A DNA stretch of 64,000 bases from Roseovarius faecimaris (lineage in GTDB: Bacteria > Pseudomonadota > Alphaproteobacteria > Rhodobacterales > Rhodobacteraceae): the NCBI RefSeq assembly GCF_009762325.1, contig NZ_CP034348.1, forward strand, positions 502,501-566,500. The letters run 5' to 3'. The position numbers and the translations under genes are program-made. The notes beneath the pieces were generated by a model that searched no databases, was not told the DNA's origin, and was given only the letters and a program-made list of their open reading frames with translations. Positions 7,970-17,771 of this stretch are shown piece by piece. Every line of letters starts with the position of its first letter. Positions within the stretch are counted from its first letter, which is position 1.

Positions 7970-8400
7970 TGCGTGTCCTGTTCGTCTGCCTTGGGAATAT
8001 CTGCCGCTCACCGGCGGCAGAAGGGGTGTTTCGCGAACTGGCTCGCGAGGTTGAGACAGACAGCGCCGGTACAGGGGGCTGGCATGTCGGCGAGCCGCCC
8101 TATGGCCCGATGCAAGATGCGGCCCGCAAGCGGGGTTATGACCTGAGCGACCTGCGGGCGCGGCAGTTCGGGCGTGCGGATTTCGACCGGTTCGACCTGA
8201 TCATCGCGATGGATGCCTCCAACCTGGCGGATATCGAGCGCCAACGCCCGGAACACAGCACCACCCCCGTGCGCCTGTTCACCGACTATGCCCCTGGCTC
8301 AGGCATGGATCACGTGCCCGATCCCTATTACACCCGCGATTTCGACGGGGCGCTGGACCTGATCGAAGCGGCCGCAAGGGGCCTCCGAGCCAGCCTTTGA
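7969..8400 (+). CDS. Low-molecular-weight protein tyrosine phosphatase
   Basis: A 143-residue cytosolic phosphatase. The P-loop VCLGNICRSP has nucleophile Cys7 and Arg13 (C-x5-R). The general acid is Asp118 in VPDPYY. Length is typical. It may act on tyrosine kinases of polysaccharide export, on arginine phosphate or on small substrates; none is encoded nearby. It is translationally coupled to the upstream M50 protease. Confidence 0.92.
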   Translation: MRVLFVCLGNICRSPAAEGVFRELAREVETDSAGTGGWHVGEPPYGPMQDAARKRGYDLSDLRARQFGRADFDRFDLIIAMDASNLADIERQRPEHSTTPVRLFTDYAPGSGMDHVPDPYYTRDFDGALDLIEAAARGLRASL

Positions 8401-8408
8401 ACGGCGTT

Positions 8409-8425
8409 CTTCGGAAAATCCGAAG
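8409..8425 (+). terminator. Short hairpin after the phosphatase gene
   Basis: CTTCGGA (8409-8415) and TCCGAAG (8419-8425) form a perfect seven-base stem with an AAA loop nine bases after the stop codon. There is no T-run, so termination would be weak or Rho-aided. Confidence 0.35.
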
Positions 8426-8524
8426 CGGTGGTTCGTGCGCAGGAAAAACAGGGCGCTGAGCCCTCTGCAAAGCTTGCCGGAGTATCGAAATCGGGCACAT
8501 GTGGTAGAGAAGGAGAGCCACGCC

Positions 8525-9826
8525 ATGCCCATCACCCCCCTAAAATCCTCCGCAGGTCAGCCGCCTCAGGCGCTGGCAGATATCGCCGATACTGTGCAGA
8601 TCATGCTGGCCCGCATCAGGCAGGGCGGCGCGCAGGTCGCTCTTGAATATGCGCATCAGCTCGATGGCTGGCAGGGAGAGGTGGCTGTATCGCGCGCTCA
8701 GATCGACGCCGCGGTGGCCCGCGTGCCGCAGGCTTTGAAGGACGACATCACCTGGGCGCATGACAACATCTCCCGCTTTGCCGAGGCGCAGCGGGCCACC
8801 GCGCAGGACATGCAGGTGGAACTGCGCCCTGGATTGATTGCGGGGCAGAAACAGATCCCGCTGGGTGCTGCGGGCTGCTATGTCCCCGGAGGGCGCTATA
8901 CGCATATCGCCAGCGCGCTGATGTCCATCGGCACCGCGCGGGTGGCCGGGGTCAAGGACATCACAGCCGTATCGCCCCCCAATGGCGCGGCGGGTATCCC
9001 CGATGAGATGCTTTTCGCCATGGACCTTGCAGGTGCATCGCGCATCCTCACCCTGGGGGGGGTGCAGGGTGTGGCAGCCATGGCCTATGGCCTTTTTGGC
9101 GCGCCTGCGGCGGATATCCTTGTGGGTCCGGGCAATGCCTATGTGGCCGAGGCCAAGCGGCAGCTTTTTGGGCCGATCGGCATCGACATGTTCGCAGGTC
9201 CGACTGACAGCCTCGTCCTGGCCGATCACACGGCAGACCCGGAGGTTGTGGCGGTGGACCTCGTCGGCCAGGCCGAGCATGGGGCGACAAGCCCCGTCTG
9301 GCTGGCCACCACGCACCGTCCGCTGGCCGAGGCCGTGCTGCGGATCGTGCCCGATCTCATCGCCGATCTGCCCGAACCCAACCGCAGCGCCGCCGCAACA
9401 GCCTGGGCCGATCTGGCCGAAGTGGTCGTCTGCGACACGCGCGAGGAAATGGCGCAATATGCCGATGCCAAAGCGCCGGAGCATCTGCACGTGCAGGCCG
9501 ATGATCTGCCCTGGTGGCGCGACCGTCTTTTTGCCTATGGCTCGCTCTTTCTCGGTGAGCAGACGACCGTGGCCTTTGGCGACAAGGCTGCAGGCCCGAA
9601 CCATGTGCTGCCCACGTCCGGCGCGGCACGCTATACCGGGGGGCTGAGCGTGCACAAGTTTCTCAAAACGGTGACCTGGCAACAGGTTGACGACCGCGCT
9701 TTGCCTGAACTGGCGCGGGTCAGTGCCGCGATCAGCCGCGAAGAACGCATGGAAGGGCATGCCCGCAGTGCCGATATCCGGCTGACCCGCCTCAGCCCGA
9801 CCCCCAAACTGGCGGCGAACACCTAA
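8525..9826 (+). CDS. HisD-family dehydrogenase, HpsN-like (sulfopropanediol 3-dehydrogenase candidate)
   Basis: A 433-residue member of the histidinol dehydrogenase family. Zinc and catalytic motifs are present: GQAEHG, APEHLHVQ, GPNHVLPTSG and EGHARSADIRL. The N-terminus (MPITPLKSS...) differs from true biosynthetic HisD. The body, for example QKQIPLGAAGCYVPGGRY, matches my memory of HpsN, which oxidises 2,3-dihydroxypropane-1-sulfonate to sulfolactate with NAD+. The neighbouring cysteate sulfo-lyase supports a sulfonate role. An alternative is another sugar-alcohol-like substrate. Start at 8525 follows AAGGAG. Its stop overlaps that of the convergent LysR gene by two bases. Confidence 0.75.
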   Translation: MPITPLKSSAGQPPQALADIADTVQIMLARIRQGGAQVALEYAHQLDGWQGEVAVSRAQIDAAVARVPQALKDDITWAHDNISRFAEAQRATAQDMQVELRPGLIAGQKQIPLGAAGCYVPGGRYTHIASALMSIGTARVAGVKDITAVSPPNGAAGIPDEMLFAMDLAGASRILTLGGVQGVAAMAYGLFGAPAADILVGPGNAYVAEAKRQLFGPIGIDMFAGPTDSLVLADHTADPEVVAVDLVGQAEHGATSPVWLATTHRPLAEAVLRIVPDLIADLPEPNRSAAATAWADLAEVVVCDTREEMAQYADAKAPEHLHVQADDLPWWRDRLFAYGSLFLGEQTTVAFGDKAAGPNHVLPTSGAARYTGGLSVHKFLKTVTWQQVDDRALPELARVSAAISREERMEGHARSADIRLTRLSPTPKLAANT

Positions 9827-10728
9827 CCGGAGGCGCCGACCAGTGCCATGACGTCCGCCCAGGCGGCGCGGGTCGTCTCTGTTCCGTCGGTCCGCGCACG
9901 GATGATGCGGATTGTCAGCGGTGTCGACGGCAGCTCCCCGGTCAGGTCCTCCAATTCGCCAAGGGCCAATGCTTCCTGGGCCATGGATTTGGGCAGCCAG
10001 CCGATCCCCAGCCCCTGCCGAAGGAATTGCAGCACCGCCGGGGTCAGCCCCGTCTCGGCCACGATGCGTGTTCGCAATCCGCGCATCAGGCCCGGCAGGA
10101 TATGCACGCGCATCACTTCGCCCAGGTGGATATTGGCCGGATAGCTGATCAGCGGCAGCTCGCCCGCGTCCAGTGCCGCCCGAAGGCCGGGCGCGGCGCG
10201 CAGATTGGCCACCGGAATCAACAGGTCATTGCCGAAGGTGATCTTGTCAAACAGCCGCTCATCGAACTGCAGCGCATCTTCGGGCGTCTCATAGATCAAC
10301 CCGAAATCCACCTCCTGCCGAAGCAACATCTGGTGGCATTCGCTGCGGGTGCCGGAGCGGATCCGCATCTCGGCCCGCCGCGTCTGGCCCAGATGCCGCA
10401 GAAGCCGGGGTGAGACCGTGGTGGTCAGCGCGTGCTGACACCCAAGGGTCAGCTGCGTTTCATTCCGCGCGGCGTTGTCCGCCAGTTTCAGCCGCAATTC
10501 CCGAAAACGTCGCGCCGCATCGCGCAGGTCCACCTCAAGCTTTTGGACATGCGGCAGCAGCGTCACCGGTTTGCGTGCCCGGTCAAAAAGCGCGCACCCC
10601 AGTGTTTCTTCCATCGTCCGGATGCGCCGCGTGAACGCGGATGGTGTCAGAAATCGCCGCTCCGCTGCCGCGTGGAACGATCCGGTATCGAGAACCGCGA
10701 GGATATCCTCAATCCATTCGAGTTTCAC
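9823..10728 (-). CDS. LysR-family transcriptional regulator
   Basis: A 301-residue LysR regulator. The winged helix-turn-helix occupies about residues 1-60 ([20 protein letters not shown]), followed by the linker helix and a periplasmic-binding-like effector domain. The start is GTG at 10728, with GAGG five bases upstream; the nearby ATG at 10739 is closed by a stop. It is divergent from cuyA and convergent with the HpsN-like gene, so it most likely controls the sulfonate locus, sensing a sulfonate or a pathway intermediate. The effector is not readable from sequence. Confidence 0.9.
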   Translation of the reverse strand: MKLEWIEDILAVLDTGSFHAAAERRFLTPSAFTRRIRTMEETLGCALFDRARKPVTLLPHVQKLEVDLRDAARRFRELRLKLADNAARNETQLTLGCQHALTTTVSPRLLRHLGQTRRAEMRIRSGTRSECHQMLLRQEVDFGLIYETPEDALQFDERLFDKITFGNDLLIPVANLRAAPGLRAALDAGELPLISYPANIHLGEVMRVHILPGLMRGLRTRIVAETGLTPAVLQFLRQGLGIGWLPKSMAQEALALGELEDLTGELPSTPLTIRIIRARTDGTETTRAAWADVMALVGASG

Positions 10729-10844
10729 CTGAACCTCATAACTTGCGAGATATTCAATATACTATCTTCATTTCGAATTTGATGGCGAGTGAATTTTGTG
10801 TTTCTTTCACCTTCAGTCATTTTACCCCTAATCGGAGCCGTCCC
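10729..10844. promoter_or_regulatory. Divergent promoter region between LysR gene and cuyA
   Basis: This 116-bp, AT-rich gap contains ATATTCAATATACTATC around 10749-10765 and TTCGAATT around 10771. It is less GC-rich than its surroundings, as expected for a LysR-controlled divergent promoter. No exact T-N11-A operator can be assigned with confidence. Confidence 0.45.
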
Positions 10845-11849
10845 ATGAACCTCGCCAAATTCCCCCGTGTTCGCCTGGCCCACCTGGCCACCCCGCTAGA
10901 GCCCATGCCGCGCCTTTCCGAGGCGCTGGGTGGTCCGGAAATCTGGATCAAGCGCGACGATTGCACCGGTCTGAGCACCGGCGGCAACAAAACCCGCAAA
11001 CTTGAGTTCCTCATGGCCGAAGCGGTCGCACAGGGTGCCGACATGGTGATGACCCAGGGCGCCACGCAATCTAACCACGCCCGCCAGACAGCCGCCGCCG
11101 CGGTCAAGCTGGGCATGGCCTGCCACATCCTGCTCGAGGACCGGACGGGCTATAACTATGACAACTACAAGTACAACGGGAACGTGCTGCTCGATCATCT
11201 GCATGGTGCGACGATGGAACATCGCGGGCCCGATCTGGATATGAATGCCGAAATGGAAGCGGTGGCCGACAAGAAACGCGCCGAAGGGGTGAATGTTTAC
11301 ACCATCCCCGGCGGCGGATCGAACGCCACGGGCGCGCTGGGCTATGTGAACTGCGCGTTTGAATTGCTGCACCAGTTTGTCGACATGGGCCTGAACGTGG
11401 ACCATATCGTGCACGCCACCGGCTCGGCCGGCACGCAGGCCGGGTTGATCACCGGCCTCAAGGCGATGAACGCGAACATCCCGCTTCTGGGTATCGGCGT
11501 GCGCGCGCCCAAGCCCAAGCAGGAAGAGAACGTCTATAACCTCGCCGTCAAGACCGCCGAAAAGCTGGGCTGCCCCGGTGTGGTGGCGCGCGAGGACGTG
11601 GTGGCCAACACCGACTATGTCGGCCCCGGCTATGGCATCCCCGCCGATGACACGCTCGAGGCGATCGACCTCTTTGCCAAGACCGAAGCCATCCTGCTCG
11701 ACCCGGTCTACTCCGCAAAGGGCGCTGCCGGTCTGATTGACCTCTGCCGCAAGGGGCATTTCAAGAAGGGCGAGAAGGTCGTCTTCCTGCATACCGGCGG
11801 GGCGATTGGCCTGACCGGCTATAGCCACTGCTTCAACGTCGCCGGATGA
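10845..11849 (+). CDS. cuyA: L-cysteate sulfo-lyase (CuyA)
   Basis: A 334-residue PLP enzyme of the ACC deaminase/D-cysteine desulfhydrase fold. The PLP lysine lies in [10 protein letters not shown] (46-55), with the phosphate-binding loop [12 protein letters not shown] and the downstream [12 protein letters not shown]. The sequence closely matches what I recall of CuyA from Ruegeria, including [16 protein letters not shown] and [11 protein letters not shown]. The enzyme converts L-cysteate to pyruvate, ammonia and sulfite. Start ATG follows CGGAG. The racemase gene overlaps its stop by four bases. ACC deaminase is a less likely alternative given the neighbours. Confidence 0.85.
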   Translation: MNLAKFPRVRLAHLATPLEPMPRLSEALGGPEIWIKRDDCTGLSTGGNKTRKLEFLMAEAVAQGADMVMTQGATQSNHARQTAAAAVKLGMACHILLEDRTGYNYDNYKYNGNVLLDHLHGATMEHRGPDLDMNAEMEAVADKKRAEGVNVYTIPGGGSNATGALGYVNCAFELLHQFVDMGLNVDHIVHATGSAGTQAGLITGLKAMNANIPLLGIGVRAPKPKQEENVYNLAVKTAEKLGCPGVVAREDVVANTDYVGPGYGIPADDTLEAIDLFAKTEAILLDPVYSAKGAAGLIDLCRKGHFKKGEKVVFLHTGGAIGLTGYSHCFNVAG

Positions 11850-12535
11850 GACCGGTCGGCATTCTGGGGGGGATGGGGCCGGAGGCTACCGTTCTTCTGA
11901 TGCAAAAGCTGCTGGCCGCCGTGCCCGCGCATGACGATGCGGACCATGTGCCTGTCATCGTGCATCAGAACCCCCAGGTGCCAAGCCGTATCGCGGCGTT
12001 GATCGAAGGTACGGGCGAGGACCCGGGGCCGACGTTGGCCCGCATGGCGCGGGACTTGCAGGCGGCGGGGGCCAAGGCGCTCGCCATGCCCTGCAACACC
12101 GCGCATCACTACGCACCGGCGGTGGAGGCGGCGACCGACCTGCCGTTTCTCAACATGATTACCCTGACCGCGACGGCGCTGAGCGCATGTGGCGCCCGAC
12201 GTGTGGGCATGCTCGCGTCGCCTGCCACACGGCTCGTGGGCGTGTTTGACGAGGCGTTCGCGGCGCAAGGGCTTGACCCCGTCTGGCGCGAGGAAGAGGG
12301 GCTGTTGCAGGTGATCCGCGCGGTCAAGGCCGGAGCGGGAGAGGCCGAAACCGGCCCGGCCCTCCGCCGGGAGGCCGAAGCGCTTCTTTCCGCGGGGGCC
12401 GATCACCTTCTGGTGGCCTGTACGGAGCTTTCTTTGCTGACCGGCTATCTTCCGGACGGGGCGGCACACAGCGATAGCCTTGACTGTCTGGTTGGCGCGA
12501 TTGTGTCCTTCGCCAAGTCCCCGCCCGAGGTGTGA
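11846..12535 (+). CDS. Aspartate/glutamate racemase family protein (cysteate racemase candidate)
   Basis: A 229-residue protein with the cofactor-independent racemase fold. The N-terminal [11 protein letters not shown] motif and both catalytic cysteines are present: Cys83 in PCNTAHH and Cys192 in ACTELSLL. It overlaps cuyA by four bases (ATGA), so the two products are made together. Since CuyA acts on L-cysteate, the simplest inference is that this enzyme interconverts D- and L-cysteate. Aspartate, a close carboxylate analogue of cysteate, is the default alternative substrate. Confidence 0.8.
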   Translation: MRPVGILGGMGPEATVLLMQKLLAAVPAHDDADHVPVIVHQNPQVPSRIAALIEGTGEDPGPTLARMARDLQAAGAKALAMPCNTAHHYAPAVEAATDLPFLNMITLTATALSACGARRVGMLASPATRLVGVFDEAFAAQGLDPVWREEEGLLQVIRAVKAGAGEAETGPALRREAEALLSAGADHLLVACTELSLLTGYLPDGAAHSDSLDCLVGAIVSFAKSPPEV

Positions 12536-12611
12536 TCCGGGAGCTGCCACGCACCTGAGAGCGCGGGCCAGGCCCCGAAAAGAGGGTTAGCCGCCGTCGT
12601 TCGACTGCCGT

Positions 12612-13424
<813 letters not shown>

Positions 13425-13583
13425 CTTGCCACCCGTCCCCTACTGCCGTTTTTTGCTTCTTTCTTTATGCGTAGCATAGGCCGGATCATGTTAGGGGAAA
13501 AGAGCAAAGAAATCAGGCGCGGATCATGATTGCACATATGTGTCCTCTGAGGCATTAGGGTTTTGGAGACCGGGGGACGGCGC

Positions 13584-14261
13584 GTGATCGATCTTGAGAA
13601 TGTGGCCTATAGCTATGGCGGAGGTGAGCTGCTGAGTGAGATATCGCTCAAGCTGGCGCCTGGCTCTTTTCATTTTCTCACCGGTCCGTCGGGCTCGGGC
13701 AAGACCACATTGCTCAAGCTTTGCTATGGTGCGCTGATGCCCACGGCGGGACATATCAGGCTGTTCGACGAGGATCTGCGCAGCATGGAGCGCGACGATA
13801 TCGCGCTGGTCCGCCGCCGGATCGGCGTGGTGCATCAGGATTGCCAGTTTCTCGACCATCTGCCGCTCGCTGACAATCTGGCCCTGCCGCTGATGGTGTC
13901 GGGGCGCGATCTGCTTGCCGAGCAGGCCAACCTTAAGGAACTGATGGGCTGGGTGGGTCTGACGGCGCGCGCCGATGCCCTGCCACCAGAGCTTTCGGGA
14001 GGCGAGAGGCAGCGCGCCGCACTGGCGCGGGCGGTCATCATGTCGCCTGATGTCATTCTGGCCGATGAGCCAACAGGCAATGTCGACTGGGAGATGTCCC
14101 AACGCCTGCTTCGGCTTCTGGTCGAGCTTAACCGGATGGGCAAGACGATCATGATCGCCACCCATGACCTCGCCCTTATTCGCGCCGCCAAGTCGCATGT
14201 GCAGGCGCGCGTGCTGCGGATCTCGAACCGGCGTGTGCAGTTGGCGGGGGCAGATCTGTGA
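13584..14261 (+). CDS. ftsE: Cell division ATP-binding protein FtsE
   Basis: A 225-residue ABC ATPase. Walker A GPSGSGKTT, Q-loop VVHQDCQF, signature LSGGERQ, and Walker B VILADEPTGN are all present. With FtsX it forms the complex that links the septal ring to peptidoglycan hydrolases. The GTG at 13584 (VIDLENV) is the likely start: GGGGGA lies six bases upstream and the product then matches FtsE N-termini. A TTG at 13563 would add seven residues. It overlaps ftsX by one to four bases. Confidence 0.93.
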   Translation: MIDLENVAYSYGGGELLSEISLKLAPGSFHFLTGPSGSGKTTLLKLCYGALMPTAGHIRLFDEDLRSMERDDIALVRRRIGVVHQDCQFLDHLPLADNLALPLMVSGRDLLAEQANLKELMGWVGLTARADALPPELSGGERQRAALARAVIMSPDVILADEPTGNVDWEMSQRLLRLLVELNRMGKTIMIATHDLALIRAAKSHVQARVLRISNRRVQLAGADL

Positions 14262-15166
14262 TGCGGCCCGATTTCAGCACCCTTACCGATTTGCTTATGG
14301 GCGATGCGCAGGCGGATCGGGTTGTCCCGCCCACTGGCTTCACCGCCACGCTGACGTTGTTCAGTGCAGCGGCCATGGCGTTTCTTGCGGTCTTTGCGCT
14401 GGCGCTGTCGATGGCGACGGGGCGATTGGCGGACCGCTGGGGTGATGAGCTGGCGCGCAGCTCGACCATTCGGATCTCGGCCCCGGCCGATCAGATGGCC
14501 GCTCAGACCGCCGCTGTTCTCAGGGTCCTTGAGACGACCAGCGGTGTCGCGTCGGCCCGCGCCCTGGAGACAGCCGAGCAGCAGGCGCTGCTGGAGCCCT
14601 GGTTTGGCCCTGATCTGCCGCTCGATGCGCTGCCGATCCCACAGCTGATCGAGGTCATCGAAGATCAGAGCGGCTTTGACGCCGACGGGTTGCGTCTGCG
14701 CCTTCAGGCGGAAGTGCCCGGTGCGGTGCTTGACGATCACACACGCTGGCGCAGGCCGCTTGTGCGCGCGGCCGAGAGGCTGCGGGCGCTCGGCTGGGTG
14801 TCGATCCTGCTCATTGGGGCGGCGACGGCAGCGATGATCACGCTGGCGGCCAATGCGGCGCTTGCCGCGAATGAACAGGTGATCAAGGTGCTGCGCCTTG
14901 TCGGGGCACGTGACGGCTATATCGCGCAGGCATTCGTGCGCCGCTTCACGATCCGCGCGCTGCTCGGGGCCACCATCGGCACGCTTCTGGCCTCGATTGC
15001 GCTTGCGCTTCTGCCATCCGCACAGGCCGAAGGTGGATTTCTGACAGGGCTCGGCTTTCAGGGCTGGCACTGGCTGTGGCCGTTTGTCGTGCCGCCACTC
15101 GCTGCGGCAGTGGCCTTTGCGGCCACACGAACCGCCGCACGCAAAACGCTTAAGGACATGCCATGA
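14261..15166 (+). CDS. ftsX: Cell division permease FtsX
   Basis: A 301-residue membrane protein with four hydrophobic segments: one near 35-55, and three after about 180 (GWVSILLIGAATAAMITLAA and two near the end). A periplasmic loop lies between the first two. It partners FtsE in regulating cell-wall hydrolysis at the septum. The start may be ATG 14261 or GTG 14258; both overlap the ftsE stop. Its own stop overlaps plsC by four bases (ATGA), so ftsE-ftsX-plsC is one transcript. Confidence 0.92.
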   Translation: MRPDFSTLTDLLMGDAQADRVVPPTGFTATLTLFSAAAMAFLAVFALALSMATGRLADRWGDELARSSTIRISAPADQMAAQTAAVLRVLETTSGVASARALETAEQQALLEPWFGPDLPLDALPIPQLIEVIEDQSGFDADGLRLRLQAEVPGAVLDDHTRWRRPLVRAAERLRALGWVSILLIGAATAAMITLAANAALAANEQVIKVLRLVGARDGYIAQAFVRRFTIRALLGATIGTLLASIALALLPSAQAEGGFLTGLGFQGWHWLWPFVVPPLAAAVAFAATRTAARKTLKDMP

Positions 15167-15900
15167 AAGACGCGGTGCAATGGATCCGCTCACTGCTTTT
15201 TGTGGGGCAGGCTTATTTCATGATGCTGCCGCTCGGGCTGCTTTTCCTGCCCTGGGCTCTTGTCAGTCGAAAGGGCGCCTTGACCGCCTGCAAGAGCTGG
15301 TGCGTCTGGATCCGCTGGACCGCGTCCTGGATGGTGGGCCTGCGGACCGAAGTGCGGGGCACACCGCCCGCCGACGAGGTGATGATCGCCGCAAAGCATC
15401 AGTCATTTCTCGACATCATCCTGATTTTCCACAGCGTGCCCGCCGGCAAGTTCATCATGAAGCGCGAATTGCTCAAGGCCCCGATCCTCGGGCAATATGC
15501 GCTTGGGATCGGATGCGTACCGGTGGATCGCGGCAAGCGCAGCCAGGCGATCAAGAAGATGGTGGCCGATGTGGCCAAGGGCAAGCAGCAGCCGGGGCAG
15601 TTGATCATCTACCCGCAGGGCACGCGTATCCCGCCCGGCGTCTCGGCGCCCTACAAGATCGGCACCGGCGTGCTTTATGACGAGTTGGGACAGGATTGCG
15701 TACCGGTTGCCACCAATGTGGGCCTGTTCTGGCCCAAGCGCGGCATCATGCGGCGGCCCGGGCTTGCGGTGGTGGAGTTCCTGCCGCGGATCAAGGCAGG
15801 GCTCGACAAGGAAGATTTCATGGCCCGGCTGGAGGACGAGGTGGAAACGGCCTCTGACCGGCTGATGCGCGAGGCGGGCTTTGATACGCCAGACCGCTGA
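15163..15900 (+). CDS. plsC: 1-acyl-sn-glycerol-3-phosphate acyltransferase
   Basis: A 245-residue membrane-associated acyltransferase that makes phosphatidic acid from lysophosphatidic acid. The catalytic H-x4-D is at H79-D84 (AAKHQSFLD), with the substrate motif YPQGTR further on, and an N-terminal hydrophobic anchor (AYFMMLPLGLLFLP). It is coupled to ftsX by an ATGA overlap. A second acyltransferase lies at 59.4-60.8 kb, so the cell carries at least two enzymes of this superfamily. Confidence 0.92.
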   Translation: MKDAVQWIRSLLFVGQAYFMMLPLGLLFLPWALVSRKGALTACKSWCVWIRWTASWMVGLRTEVRGTPPADEVMIAAKHQSFLDIILIFHSVPAGKFIMKRELLKAPILGQYALGIGCVPVDRGKRSQAIKKMVADVAKGKQQPGQLIIYPQGTRIPPGVSAPYKIGTGVLYDELGQDCVPVATNVGLFWPKRGIMRRPGLAVVEFLPRIKAGLDKEDFMARLEDEVETASDRLMREAGFDTPDR

Positions 15901-16062
15901 TGCGCTCGGGCCTCTGAGAGCAAGACAACCGCCTATTCGGTGACGACGGCCCCCTGCAGATGCCATGATGCGATACCTCTAAATTGCCTTTTTTCCTTCT
16001 TACTAAAGCGCTGTTCGAACGTGAGTGTGGCCCATCCCGGAACGCACGAGTAACAGGCGAAA

Positions 16063-17088
16063 ATGAGCTATCTTACGGATTTATTGGTTCTTTATACGGT
16101 CTATCTGACGAATTTCTTCGATTTCCTGTGGGACCCGAATGAACGCATCTTCGCAATGTATCTGCTCGCGGCGGTGCCATTTGCCTATTTTGCCTATCGT
16201 ACGCACAAATATCATAAGGCGCAGTCCGCGGGCGGATTTCTTAGCTTTCTGTTTCCGCGTGAAGTCTGGTCTCATCCCTCGGCCTGGCTGGATCTTCGCT
16301 ATTTCCTGTTTCACAAATGCATCGGGCATTTCTTTTTCTTTGTCGCGCTGACCGGTTGTACCGCCTGGGCATTTGCGCTGGTGACTGGGGGTATGAACCT
16401 GGCCGATATGGCCACAGAGGGCGATGCACATCGCGGCAGCTCGGATTATCTGATCGCCCTGGCCTATATGCTGGTGTTCTTCATCGTGATGGATTTCCTC
16501 GGGTTCTTCGTCCACTTCCTGCAACACAAAATTCCGATCCTCTGGGAGTTTCACAAAGTGCATCACAGCGCTGAAGTGATGCACCCCGTTTCCAATTTCC
16601 GGGAGCATCCGGTCGACAACATTGCCTATATCACCACCATTGGATGCGGCCATGGCATCATGGTTGGTCTGGCCGTGCTCTGGCTCGGGTATATTCCCAG
16701 CATGCCCGCGGTCTTCGGGGTGCCGGTCATGATGTTCCTGTTCAATATCTTCGGCTACAATCTGCGCCATTCCCATGTCTGGCTGCGCTGGCCCGGCGTC
16801 TGGTCAAAGATCCTGCCATCGCCCGCGCATCATCATGTGCATCACAGCTGTCATCCGGACCATTTTGACAAAAATTTCGCGTTCATGTTCCCGCTATGGG
16901 ACGTGCTCTTTGGCACCTATACGATGCCCGAGGACAATCGGGATGTGAAGTTTGGCGTGGCCGGCATGAAATCGGGTGAGATGGATACCTGTGTCAAGCT
17001 CTACGTCATTCCGTTTAAGAAGGCCTTTCGGCGGCTTCGCAAGAAGCTACGTGGCACGCCTCAGAGGGTGCTGCCACCTGCTGAATAA
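16063..17088 (+). CDS. Fatty acid hydroxylase/sterol desaturase superfamily protein
   Basis: A 341-residue membrane protein with about six hydrophobic segments. The histidine clusters that bind a di-iron centre are visible: HFLQH, HKVHHS, and PAHHHVHHSCH. The superfamily includes sterol desaturases, carotenoid hydroxylases and ornithine-lipid hydroxylases. The preceding acyltransferase gene hints at a lipid substrate, but about 160 bp separate them. Substrate unknown. Start follows AGGCGAAA. Confidence 0.85.
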   Translation: MSYLTDLLVLYTVYLTNFFDFLWDPNERIFAMYLLAAVPFAYFAYRTHKYHKAQSAGGFLSFLFPREVWSHPSAWLDLRYFLFHKCIGHFFFFVALTGCTAWAFALVTGGMNLADMATEGDAHRGSSDYLIALAYMLVFFIVMDFLGFFVHFLQHKIPILWEFHKVHHSAEVMHPVSNFREHPVDNIAYITTIGCGHGIMVGLAVLWLGYIPSMPAVFGVPVMMFLFNIFGYNLRHSHVWLRWPGVWSKILPSPAHHHVHHSCHPDHFDKNFAFMFPLWDVLFGTYTMPEDNRDVKFGVAGMKSGEMDTCVKLYVIPFKKAFRRLRKKLRGTPQRVLPPAE

Positions 17089-17248
17089 GCCCAAGCCACC
17101 AAGAGAAGCCACCAATAGCGCAGAGTCTTGCAACTTGCATGCAGGCATGGCGGCGCAGGCATCAGAAGGGGCTGGCCTCGGAGGTTAACGTATTCTCATC
17201 CAATCCCTGTCAAACATGTCGGACAGGTGCGTCTGTCCGGAAAGCGAC

Positions 17249-17686
17249 ATGGAGAGTACACGAAATCTGATGCGGGCGATTACGCCGGTTTTGGTGCTGG
17301 CCGCACCGGCCCTGGCCCTGAGGTTGTTTTCCGACTATTTCGACGCCCCCCATTTGCAGCCTCTTGGCCTCACGAAAGAGAATGTCGCGTCGGTGGAGCG
17401 CGCGCATGATGGCACCGGCTTTGCGACGGTCGATGTCCATGTGGACTGGGGCCGGGACTGGGACGGGGCACTGACACAGGCGCGGTTGAGGCAAAGGCTC
17501 GTCGCGACTCTGGAGGCGCAGACAAGCTACTACCATATCATGTTCAGCGACGTGCCGGGCCGGGACATTTCCGTCAGGTTCGAGGTTGGTCCGAACAGAT
17601 ACGGCCCGTTTCCACCAAGTCAGATTCCGGCCGGTATCACCTCGGCGATCATGGCGCTGAGAATGACCAACGGCCCTGAAAAGTAA
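17249..17686 (+). CDS. Hypothetical exported or anchored protein
   Basis: A 145-residue protein whose N-terminus has a short hydrophobic stretch (ITPVLVLAAPALALRLF) that could be a signal anchor. The rest is soluble, with VDVHVDWGRDWDGAL and a C-terminal segment with several prolines. I do not recognise the family. Starts at 17216 or 17267 are possible; ATG 17249 has a GGAAAG site. It is convergent with lpdA across a strong hairpin. Confidence 0.55.
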   Translation: MESTRNLMRAITPVLVLAAPALALRLFSDYFDAPHLQPLGLTKENVASVERAHDGTGFATVDVHVDWGRDWDGALTQARLRQRLVATLEAQTSYYHIMFSDVPGRDISVRFEVGPNRYGPFPPSQIPAGITSAIMALRMTNGPEK

Positions 17687-17689
17687 GAA

Positions 17690-17721
17690 GGCCGCGCATG
17701 AGTGATCAATCACGCGCGGCC
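17690..17721. terminator. Hairpin between convergent genes upstream of the lpdA end
   Basis: GGCCGCGC (17690-17697) pairs perfectly with GCGCGGCC (17714-17721), and inner GTGAT/ATCAC can extend the stem with a four-base bulge. It begins three bases after the plus-strand gene's stop codon. There is no T-run on either side. Confidence 0.55.
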
Positions 17722-17771
17722 GACCGGTTCTCGTAAGCCTCGGGGCGGGGTCATGGCCCCCGCGTCACCGG

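Noticed and set aside
8525..9826. Biosynthetic histidinol dehydrogenase (hisD)
   Set aside because: The N-terminus and surrounding sulfonate genes fit the HpsN-like branch better, and no other histidine biosynthesis gene is near.
10845..11849. ACC deaminase (acdS)
   Set aside because: The sequence pattern, including [11 protein letters not shown], matches CuyA, and the divergent LysR and coupled racemase fit sulfonate use.
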